Of a DNA stretch of 64,000 bases, positions 36,701 through 48,700 are shown piece by piece. Made by a program: the position numbers and the translations under genes. The notes beneath the pieces are model-generated. The model worked only from the letters and a program-made list of their open reading frames with translations, did not search any database and was not told where the DNA came from. Each line of letters begins with the position of its first letter. Position 1 is the stretch's first letter. Source of the stretch: Neodontobutis hainanensis (Eukaryota > Chordata > Actinopteri > Gobiiformes > Odontobutidae); contig JALDNG010000006.1 of the NCBI GenBank assembly GCA_024349245.1, positions 5,075,001 through 5,139,000 of the forward strand. Reading direction: 5' to 3'.

Positions 36701-39700
36701 CAAAATCTCTTTATTAATCTCCAGAGGGTAATTCACTTGTTAGGTCTCTTTAGTTTAGTTGAGTCAGGCTTCATCTGCCTCAGACCGAGTGTAGAGTCAT
36801 TTTGTATTGGTAATACAATAAAATTATTTACATCAACAAATATGTAATAATAAATACAAATACAGAATAATAAATACAAATTGTAGTTATTGAAACGTTA
36901 CTAAATTTAGTTAAGACCATATTTATACATTCACCAAAATCACACCATTGTCGTGGTGTTTTGTTGCTTCTATTTATTTGGCTGGGTGTGTTCACACAGC
37001 TACAGAAGGAGAATGGCAGGCGCAGGGGGAGTCAGAGTGGCAGAGGTTCATGGTAGAGATGGCGGGTTGATTCTATTTGCATTTGACACACAGACTGTAC
37101 AAAGTATGCAAATAGACAAACAATGCCATTTGCTGTTTTATTTTCACTGTGATATTGCAGTTTCACAAAACAAAAAGAGAATGATGTTGCTGCATATGCA
37201 TTTGCCTGTACGAGTGCTCAGCTCATGCACCTGCCAGGTGCGTCCATCTCTTTAAGTCGGCTCCATGGGCCACGCCCATGATCCACAAATCACATGAAAG
37301 GCTTACCCTCAGTGCGAATTGCTCTCTCAAAGGCAACTTTGATGTTTGAAAAAGGAGACGGGTGTCTTTGAAAAAAGGCCTACAGGTGTATGAGTGCCAG
37401 GGGTGGGGAAAACCAGTGGCATGTCTGATGCTGGGTGCTTTCCTCACTGCTAATGGCTTGTTATAACTCCTAAAAGTAATAACTGGAGACACAGTATTCC
37501 AGGGCTTGTACAAATGCAAGAGTAGTTGCTAGTCTCAACAACCCAACTCATGACCATCTAATTTACGATCTGGTTAGGGAGATAGCTTGCCTCAAAACCA
37601 TCCACACACAGATTAGAGTAGATAACAGAGTGATTTTCAAGACTTTTTAAAGTGGGATTGCAGTCTGTGGTGTCTGTAGACTGTGGCACGCCTGGGGTCA
37701 CCCCAGATGCGTCATACTTGGCCCCAGTGATTAGATTTAGAGCAAATATTGGCAAACTGATAAATGCACAGGAATGCAGCAGTGAATAGGTTTGGACTGA
37801 TATCAGAAAATGCCACAAAATGTCACTGCAGTCTTAGGAACAATGCATGGATAGTAGATTGAGTTGAGATTTTTCAAGCTAATTAATTCAAAAAATATAT
37901 AAAATTGTACCTCTGTGTAGAAGCTTTCACGCAATGTCCCTCAAAGGGCCTACATACACAGCTGCTGGTAATGCTCCACATGCTGTTGCAGACTCTATGC
38001 ATAAGTTGAGGTGTAAAAAAAGAGCAACATGGATGTTCTTGTAGAATCTCTACTCCTTCAGCTACAAAAAAATCCCTGTTCTTTAGTCACAAAAAATGTG
38101 ATATATGCAGACATCTCAAAGAAATCAGGACACAATACAAAAAATTATTAACAGTGGCCTAAGCGTTTTTTTCCTTTCAAAGAATTAATGACTAGCTCAG
38201 TCAGCGATGCTCAGCTCTCTATCCTGCTTCTGCCCACCTACTCACACTCCCCTCTAAACTCAAAAGCCAAGCGTCATTCCTGTTTACCCACCTATGAGGG
38301 GAAGTTAAATGCCCACTCTGTGTGTGCTCACTCTTCATTATTTACACTGACCCATACAGGATTGAGCCATTACGATCTTTCAGCTGTAATTTAATAAAAG
38401 TTTGAAACTGAATTTAGAAAAATAAATTCCTCATGAGTGGAGGAATATTTAGACAATAAACAGTTTACTGTTTTGGGGATTGGGCTTAGAGTGGGAGGCA
38501 GTGTGTAGGAAGAAGGCACCTGCTGGTTACTGGAAATGATGCAGAGTACCACCCTGTGGTTTGGGGTATTTATTTCTTTAGCCTTTAATGGTTAGAAACA
38601 CTAGGCAAATAATAGGTATATTCAGAGCTTTTTTACTTCCAAAGTAAAAAAAAAAAAAAAAAAGGGAAAAAAATTATAATCCTCTATGTAAACACAGAAG
38701 GAGGCCTTGGCTTGCCAAAATGTGCTGCAAACACCACAGAAGAAGATAGGTCAATGTTTGTAACCTCACCACTTGTTGAACAGGCACCAGGTGCATGTTA
38801 GACTCGGTGAACGTACTACTGAAATGCTCCCTGCCTACTCAGTGGAACATTCACACATATCACACATTTTCTTAAAGCCGACTGAAATCTCAATTGTTGT
38901 GCTGTGAATGTGTTATGAAGCAGATGCATGCTTGTTGCACATTATTGTGTGCGAGTGTACACTGAGGTGTGAAGACAAAGTCATTTGACAGATCTGCTCA
39001 ATGTGACAGCAGCAGCTTGTTTCCTTTCCCACAAGCCTGCGAGTCCCCCACCTTCTCCTCCGCACCTCAGTAGCACCCTGGCGACCACGTCCATACCAAA
39101 ATATGTATATGAGTGACATACACAACCAACCCATTCACTATATGAGCTAAAATAAAAGTTACAGCAGCCTGCTGATCTGTCACTGGAGCCAAATAGGCCT
39201 TCTGTGCTGCACAAAACCAAAGCAGCAGTAGCAGTGGGAACTCTACAGGCAAAAAAGCCTGTAGCCAAAAGGGCCTGGAAAACACTGCTCATATCACCCA
39301 CAACACACCTCTACTTCAAAAAAGAAGACAGTTATGCACACGTAAAAGCTATAGAGGAGTATGACAAAAGACGGGTGATTACTATCTATCTGCTACGGGC
39401 TGTGTATTGTTAAAGAATCTGGGTGCTCTGGGCCTTATTTTGGCACCCCTTCACAAATCTTGCCTGAACCTGCCCCTCATAAAAGAACTGCCCTTGTGCG
39501 GCTGTTGCTGTGTCAATTGCACACATGCACCTCTTTATGCTCTTATCAGAAAAGGAAGGCTGTGCTCTTTTCTCAAACAGCTTCATGTAGCAATTTCCGC
39601 TGTGACCGGCTTGTTTTTTAGACGTGCAAGGGGGATTTTCACACTGCTTGTGTCCCCAGAGAGAGCGATGCATCTGCCTGCGGGAGCTCTTGGCAAAGAC

Positions 39701-42700
39701 AATTCTTCAACTGTGGCCACAAAGGGTAGCCTTCAGATAAAAGCATGCCAACTCGTTTGCTGACCTCGCCCAAAAGCTTAGATGAAATAAAGCCTCCAGA
39801 ACAGGCTCACTGCCACATTCAGTTTATTTCAAGAGCCATAGTTCTATAATACCACATAAATTGTAATTCAGAGTAAAGTGTGTAACATACTGCCATTTCA
39901 GGTTGCGGTAGCATCAACTCATTTAGACCCAGACAAGTCAGCCACAATCACCAGCCAAGGGTAAAAGCCACATCCTTCTGGGTCAGCCTCATGAAACAAG
40001 AACTCTGATTTGCTCCTATATTTATAACCCCTAACTCTGTGATTGGTGCTATCACTAAATTCAATACCAAACAAAAAGCTGCAGAGATGCTGTTTGAGCT
40101 TTGTGACAGTAAGAGCAAAAAGGGAAGTAAAAGAAAGGGTGGTCAGAAGCAGGGTGGGAGCAAGAAGACAGAGAGCTCAGGTCTGCCTGAGAAGAGGAAG
40201 AGGAAGACAGGTGTAGATTTTGCTCAACAGATGTTGAAACATCCGCCTTGTCTGTTGAGGGCAAACGGAAGTTTGCTTGCTGCAAGTCAGCTTTGCTGCA
40301 GCATGTGTTCAACTGTCACCTGCATCATGCTGTGGAGTTAGAAAAGTTACTATGTATTTAAATAACTTATCACTCATTCTGCATATTAATATTCAGTATA
40401 AATATAATTAATGTAGCCTCACTTACTACCATCACATCACAGCCAAACCATTCATAGCCTCTTTGTAAAAGCCAGACATTTTTCTAGGTAATTCTAAACC
40501 ACACTTGCAAAGACTTTACAGGCCAGACATAGTTTTCCATGCGATATATGCACTCCAAATCAATTCAGGTCTGTTATCAGGGGCCTATCAAGTCCATTTA
40601 TACATTGAAAACAAATATTTACACTTCAAATATATTCAGTGCAGACTTGGGTTCGGGCCAAAGCACGTATTGCCCTTTGCTGTTGAGATAGAGTTTCACT
40701 TTGCTCCTGAAAAAGCGCCCAGCCCTTTACAAAAAGAGCTTGTGTTTAATGTGTCTCCCTTCGGACGTGAACATATGTTTCTTTCTTTCATAGGCAGGCA
40801 GACAGAGAAAGAAGGAAAGTAAGACAAAAAAGCAGGGAGTGAAAGGACAGAAAGGAGACATGCAGTATGTTCATTCAACTGTAAATGTTTAAGGCCTGGC
40901 TGTCACCTTACTGTACAAACAGTGACTCTGACTTGAGCTGATAGGGCTTTGTGGCGGGATGGCTAGCCTGGAGCTTGGCAGCTTTGTGAATTCACACTTT
41001 GATGATCACTGAATCCATCAGTTTAAAGCCAACAATAAAGCACCAGTAGGAAATAATATATTGCTAACAAAATAAAGTAAGGTAGAGAATGGCACACCCA
41101 TTTTTCCAAAACAAATGGAGCCTCAGAGTACATTGTTAATACCAGAAATTTTAAGCATTTTATTTATGCTTCATAGACTACCATAATGCTTTTAGATGAT
41201 GTGACCACTACTTTGAGAGGAGGCTAGTAAAACTACAACATTTAGCATCCATTTTGGCTCTGCATATTGAGCGCTTCTGTTTAGACCTCATGTGCGCACT
41301 GGTCCCATCTCCCAACTCTATCTTGTGGTTATGATATCATAGAGTGAAAAAACAGGGCATTCTCTCCTAAGTGCACCCTGACACATTAAAAATTCATCTG
41401 ACCACAGAAACCCCTCAGAAATGACGCTGGTGTTGAGCGCCAGCACCCCTCTGGCCCCCGGCCCTACAGAGTACAAGTCAAATGTTGGTGGTCGAACCAG
41501 AAACACTGTGGCTAAGTCTGGGGTCAACTGGCCAAAAACAATATTAACACAGGGTTTAACGGGACAAGGCAATGCCTTTCAGACACAAAGCAATTAGATT
41601 CAAAGCACATAGCAACAGTTGTGTTATGAAAAATTTCACAACTAAAATGCAAGTAAAATAAAAAGTTGAAATGACATCCTGAAGAAAATGTAAATGTTAA
41701 AATACTATTTCCAAAGTAACCAAAAGACAAAGACTGAATGTTGTGGAAAAGAGCTTTACCAAACAAAAGAAAACCAAACGAGAAAAAGAAAAGACTGCTA
41801 GGAGCCGCCTTCCAGTTGATAAGTGGTGTTAACAGCAACTGCGGGGTTGGTTTAATGAGCTCCAGGCCTCATTCTAATAAAGCCCCAGCTCACCCCAAAA
41901 TAACCACACTGCTCCCTTCTGTAGGCTCAGAACAATTGGAACTGGGCCATGGGATCCAAAACTTGACTCAAGTGTGTGTTTGTGGGGAGCTGAATGATCA
42001 CTTTCGTTCAAAACCACCAATGGCCACAACTGTCCAATTATCATTTTTTGTCTTTTTTCCAAGAGCAGAGTAGTGGGATATATTATTCCCCTGACCTCAG
42101 ATGTTTGAGGTGGTGTAAATCTCATAATAACTATACATGGATACATACAGGGGCTATATTTGGAGGGTTGCTTCCCCTGGCCGACCCTGCTGTGGACTAG
42201 AGCACACAGAACCCACAGTGTGGGTAATGGAGCCTGCACCAGAAGACTCTGGCCTTCATTCATTCAACCGTGTTTAAAAAGAACAGCAAATGTAATCCTA
42301 AAGCAACTAGACAACCCAACAAATCCCTCCATAGGCAACAAGGTCCAAAATCTCTGTTAGACCCAGAGTAGTGTCTGACCACCTTTTTATGAAGAAATGT
42401 TATAGAAGAAACTGAAAACAAACTTGCGTGCCCATAGAATCACTGTGTTGACATCCTCTGGAGCTCTGGAAATCGAAAAGCTGGAGCACACCAACTGTTT
42501 GACTGTCTTTACTCAGGCTGATTACTCATGGCTGAGTCTTTCTTTTCTCAAGTTCTCAAGTTGAATGTGTGCAGTATGGACTTTAAAGTAAACCTCATCA
42601 TTCCTGTGCCTGTGCTGAGACTCACAGCAAGTCCGTTTTGTGTGTGGAGGGTGGGTAGGGGGGTAAGAAGCAAGAAAATTTCTATATAGTTCATGGAGAG

Positions 42701-45700
42701 AGGATGTAAGGGAGGTGGTGGGCACAAACAAATGGACAGAGCGGTAAACGAGAGGAAACTTTACCCATGGGTCAGCCTCAGAGGGAAGATATATTGCCCA
42801 TGGGTCAGTGGAGAGAAAGGACGGGCAAAATCCATATTGGTCCGTCTGGCTTGCCCCCTTTATATAGTGATAAAATATTCAAATCCAGCCATTACTTCAC
42901 ATTAGGCTACTCTGTAGAGATGCCAGGGAGAAAACCACAGAATGTATACATGCTGGTTCACACACAGTTTTGGAGCATTGATAGTTACATTAAAATCTCT
43001 TCTTCCCATTAGAGGCATAGCCCTCATCCGGACTCATGTCTGACTTTTAAGGTGTGTTCCCACGTCGAGCTTGCATTGCATGTGTGTGTGTACATGTGTA
43101 ATGTTGTCTACCTAAGAGTTTTTTACCATCTCCCTGAATGGGACATCAGAGGGATGAGGGCACTAAGTGTGTTAGTGTGCTAGTTTCACAGGGACTGGAC
43201 AAAGGAGATGCAAATGCACCCACAACTATTGTTAATTCTACTTCCAGCAACATATAGAATATATATATACATTACTAATGCATTCATACTTTTAACTGAT
43301 TCAAATAGGACTTCTCTGGCAACTATTTTTAATTTCTTATGCTATCATATCTGAGAGTGACACAGCAACAGGTGCAGCTTGAGTAACAGTGTCTAGCAAA
43401 TGTGTTTCAAGGTCTCGTAACAATCAAATAATATTTTTTTGTTTGAAAGCTGGAGGTGAAAGCCTCCCACTGACTTATATTATTTATTCTCTGCGATCTT
43501 GTGTGAATCACAGAGGAGGATATATACAGTTTTAGCCAATTTCAAGTAAATTACAGTAAAGAGGGAATGTGTGGCTGTTTGGTCCAGACATGTCCAGCTT
43601 CATCAAGTAATTTGGGAGAAATAAGGTTTTAATAACACTCCTGATAGAGGTTTTGCATTTTTTGCACAGCTTTTGGCAATTCATAATATATATATATATA
43701 ATATACACAATATATATTTTTGATTTTAGGGCACCGAGTGAAGATAGAAGACCCTCAGAAGATGCAGTTCTCTGACAGGCTCTCTGAAATTGAGCGCTAC
43801 CAGCGGACTATGAGGATAGGCGCAGTGAACAATAACCGCTCCATCCATCAAACCCACCTCAGCACACCACAAGGTGAGGACCATCACAACCAAACTACAT
43901 CACCACCAGACTGTTAGATACTTGCTTCAGATCCCATATTAACAGCCATCACCTAAAAGTAAACACCTTATTTAATAACACAAACATGTTTTGTTTAATT
44001 TGGCCAAAGGGTAAGTAATTATAAATGATGTCAGTGGACTAAGATGAAAGTATCCGTCCATGTCCATTTCCATAGGGAGCTTTGAATTTTGTTCCATTCA
44101 TTTGGGGACTGTTAGAATAGTGGATTTTTGCGTTGGCCCTGTCCCTGGATGCCCTGCTTTGGTGAGTTAGGGTGGCACGGTAGGTCCTGCCAAACCAGCT
44201 TGGCTTATGTACCAAAGCTGTCCGCCACATAGCGCACTACTACAGCCTCAGGAATGTAACAGCCGACTGCTACCTTGGCAATCACGTCACTGTCAGACTG
44301 ATCGAATGTGCGGGGGTGAGACACAGACTGAGGGGCTGTGGCTGTGTGTATGGGAGCCATGGACAGCTGTGTGGGTGATGGCAGAAGTGAGTGTTCACTC
44401 TCTGTCATATGTCAGAGCCTCTTTAACAGAATGCCACGTCTGGAAGCATGCAGACTAAACACACAGTTCCCTCCTCTCCTGCCCACTCTCTGGTTCTCAT
44501 GCGAGCTAATGAATCTCATTACCTTTGTATCAGCATGTTGCTGTGTACAGGAGGGATTGTTTGGGACTATTGGGCCGAGCGTGGGTGGAACTGTGTGGAT
44601 GCTATACGCCAGAGTTTGGCCTTGTGTTTGAGCTGAGTCACCAGTATGACCATATTAACAGCTGACTGCGCAGAACACAGGCTTTTTTACCCTGCCACCC
44701 TATGTCCTTATTGACTGTTGATATTTTGTTCCTTTGAACAGTCTGTACCCAGCAGAAGAAAACATGCAAGCCTTTTTAGAAAGACCATTGACCTGAAAAT
44801 AAACACGGTTCCATCCCAACACAATACAGCCACTGTGATCATTTTCTGATGGTTTAAAGTTTGGCATAAGCTCTGCAGATTGTCTGCCAATAAAAAGCCC
44901 CTTGTAGCAAAGCCTAGACTAGAAGCTTTAAGTGTCAAATTGTGGAACACAAGGGGGCTGGAGTGATGAACAGACTTGGTCCAGACAGCCGATAAAGCGT
45001 TGCACTTTGCTCTGCTTTTGTCTGCCGCACACAGGATTAGGACAGGAATTAGAATGTCATAGACTTGTCAGGCTTCAAAGACTGCAATGGTGCAATACAC
45101 ACACACAGTACATATGGAATTAACAGACACAACACATTAACATCATTTGGTACTTCTGGAGGCAGTAAAGGCCTTGAGCTTCATGTTACAACTGCCAGTG
45201 ACTGGAGGCTGTCTATAAGAAGTATATATGAATGAGACTGAGAAGGGAAAATGCTGTAAAAACCACACACCTTAATCTGTGGTATTACCGTCATGACGGC
45301 ACACCGCAGGGCAAGAGTGGTAAAATAATTAAATAACACAGCAGTGTGGCCCCAACCTCGTCTATCTGCTGGAGCGTCTGAGCCCCGTCTGGAGCACTCT
45401 TGTTGGGGTACACAAACAACAGTATTGGAAGGAAAGCTGAAACAAAAATAGACTTGTTGTAATAAGTCCTATGGAGAGACACAGAAAGTGTTTACATATC
45501 AACAGCACACACATCTCTGCTTTGGCCGCTCTTCCAGACACTTGTATTTTGTAGATACTTTTAATCCCGGGCCCTGTTTGTTTGAGAATTGCAGAGCAAT
45601 AGATCACCCATCAGCACATTATAATTAAAAAGATTCCCGTCTTGCTGTTACAAAATATGTTTTCCATTATCTGGGGTTAAAAGATTGCATTTGCTTTGGA

Positions 45701-48700
45701 TGACAACTAAATAAGAAAATACAATGTCATCTTTCCCTAAAGCCTCCTTGCTTCATTTTGTTGTCTAAGCCATGAAATACTGTCTCATTTCTGTTGTCAA
45801 CAGAAGGCATCTCCAGACAGCTTCTTAACACTGGACTGGTTATAAGCGCACACACACAAATGATTGCACCAGACTGTTCCGTGTTTGTGTTGCAAGGTCT
45901 CTGCTTGTGCCCCAGACAGACAGGGTAATTAAGAGCTCATTACAGTGCATGCAGTGACAGGATCTCTGCACGCTGGCAGACGCTGTATTCAGTCCTTGTT
46001 ATTGTTCTTCTGTGGCCACAGGTAAGCCTGCTAGACATGTGGAATGATTCTTAGTGAGGGTGGAGGGAGTGTGTATACAGCCCAAAATGTGTGATTCTAG
46101 TGCCGTCAAGCAAATCCGACACTCAGACAATCAAGTACAAAACTGTTATTCTGATTCCTCGTGTGTGTGTAACTGTGGGTGGTAGATTTTCTCCATCCTT
46201 GCATCCCAGTGTACTGTCTAACAGAGATGCTATAGTAGAATATAAAATATGGAAATTATGTACACTCATACTCAAATGAACTCCAGATAAAACTCAACAA
46301 ACCACTGGCACAACGTCTGATAGAAAAACAGCTTTTAACTTAAATGGTTAATGTTAGTAAAAATGTTTTAAAAGTGAGATAGAGAAAAGGATACAGCAGC
46401 CATTTAAACTCATCATTACTCTTTTAAAGTGGTATTGTTTAACAAGGTCCGCTGTTCCAACACCTAAGTGAAAATCACATACTAGCATAACGCGCTGCCA
46501 TCAGGCCAACTTTCGGTGCTCTGATGATGGAACAAAGCCATGTGGGTGGGTGACTAACTGAATCAATTTATAGCAGTCTGCTCAATGTGTGAGCCATAGA
46601 CGTTATCATTTGTCTGTGGAATATATTAAACATTATTTTAAAATCATTTAATGTGTTGATTTTTAGCATGAAGCTTTTTTTAGTGATATAGTTCTTCAAG
46701 CGCTTGGCACTATGCTGGAAAACTAGCACACTTTTGTACAGCGATGTTTTCAAACCTAATACATTCAGTATGTTTAGCCTGTGGCCTAAGAACAGTACAT
46801 AAGCTGAAAAAAGGCTGTTTGATGAAAGACCAGCCCAGAGTAGCTGAGCCCCTCCTGCATCATCTACAGTGACCACACTGTTTACTCCACATAAACAAGC
46901 TGACCCCAGGTTTGAGGTGGCATGTGGCTACTGCAGCAGCCGAGAGGATCACACAAATTCACACATCCAGAATGACATGATCAGCCAATTAGATGCAAGA
47001 GCAGGTCAGGAAATTAGCGCCGTCAGGCGGTTGCACTGTGTGCTTTGGGTACAGCGGTCACGCTAGTTGGCTTCCATTCAGGCTTCTGCCAAACTCAAGC
47101 TGGCCCTCTGAGACCAATACAGCCTAAACTAGCATGAATCTGGACCACTCCTTTGGACACGTTGTTACACTTCTGCACTTCACTATTTACATAATATGTC
47201 AATGACTGCCATGAAGTTTATTGTTATGGTGCCTGAAAGCTTCACTTGTGGTTATTCACTGCGTGTGACCCAGGGATGAATAATTCAAACTGAAAATGTT
47301 TCTGTTTTTAAACAAAAAAAGAATTCTTTTAAAGTCTGCTCAAAAAGAAAAAGAATGAAAAAAGTCAGTGCAAGCTGTTTTTGTTAACCAGACTGTTTGT
47401 GTAAGTTATAATTTCACATCAGAGTCCGGCTAGTTTTACATTTCAGCAATTACAAAAACTACATGTGTGCCTCATGAACAGTCTCTATTGAGTCTGGGGA
47501 AAGGGGAAAGGTGGGAGGACGACAAGCTCTCAAAGAGAACGTAAGATTTTTCAGCCCATGTGTTTGTTTTTGCTCCCGTTATAAGTGAGGGCTCAAAAGA
47601 CATATCAAATGTCCCACAGAGCAAAGCCAAGGCCATGTAGCTCCCTTCTCTAACACGCTCTCTTTCTCCTCTCTTCCTCACTGGCGTCTCTCTTTTGCTC
47701 TGCCTCGCTCTGTCACATTCTCTCCCCGTTGCAACGCCTAAGGCCTGAGCGAAACAGGAAGCCAGCACAAGGGCCAGCATTCACTGTGTCTCAATGACAC
47801 GCTTCATTACAGCAGGCGCATTACATGTCTCAGAGGCGCTGCTGGATCCAGAGTCACGAGGACGGACGCCATTTTGGCTCAAATGTCTTTTATCTATGTA
47901 CACCTCAAAGCAGTGCATTTGTTTTACTGTGTCCTCCCTAAAAGAAGGTTTGCACGACCAAATAGCTGCTTATTAGTGACATACTCACTGCTTCTTAACA
48001 TTTATTTGCCACCTTCCTGCTTTTCTTAGCTCCACCCAGAGGTTGGCTTACTAAAGTAGCTTATGCCTCCGGTATTGACGTTGTCTGCTGGCCAATCAAA
48101 ATATTTAAAGTAAATGTTTTTTGGTTGTTTTTTTTTGGGAGCAAATTGCACCAGCTGCTTACAAGAATTTCTGAATAAGGCCATTTATGTGTAAGAATTT
48201 GCTATTGTGAAGCAAAGTTTTGGTCCTTGAACCCACTGCAGCTAAAGGTGAAGGTGAATAGCATCCCATTCTCTATGCATCTACAGAAACTACAGAAGGC
48301 ACTCACTCACTGCCACAACCATAAGAAACGTTAGATTATGTAATAGTCATCCTTTCTATATTTTGATACAATGTGAAGTAAAATACTTTGAATATAACAC
48401 TAACTAGATAGACCAATTGAATTTGGTGAGTTGTCTTGTAACATCTGCACAGTCTCAGACCGAGAGCAAACAGTGTTGGTGTGACCATTCAGTGTGAAGC
48501 AGGGTCCCACACGCTGGGCCAGGAGGGCCCTTGACCCTTCTTAGCTTCTTGACACTTTGGCTGGACAGGCAAGCTTCACAGGTCCTTGTTTCCCCTATTA
48601 GTCTCGCCCATAAAGACCCAAAAATATCTCCCATCCACCCACCAGGTATGTTTTTCCATGGCCGATTTCATGCAAGTGTGAAAAACCTTCCTCGTCCCAG

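Larger units (their letters stand above)
34690..43729 (+). other. runx3 intron, 9.0 kb
   Basis: GTGAGT donor and TTTTGATTTTAG acceptor. It contains a (GT)n tract (34919-34943), an A-run near 38648-38663, a lysine-rich open frame of unclear meaning (40039-40341), a diverged 38-bp duplication (about 42750-42815) and a TA-rich tract next to the acceptor. No other gene is recognised. Confidence 0.85.

Noticed and set aside
37263..37279. 7-bp inverted repeat CATGGGC / GCCCATG
   Set aside because: Chance-level length and no related context.
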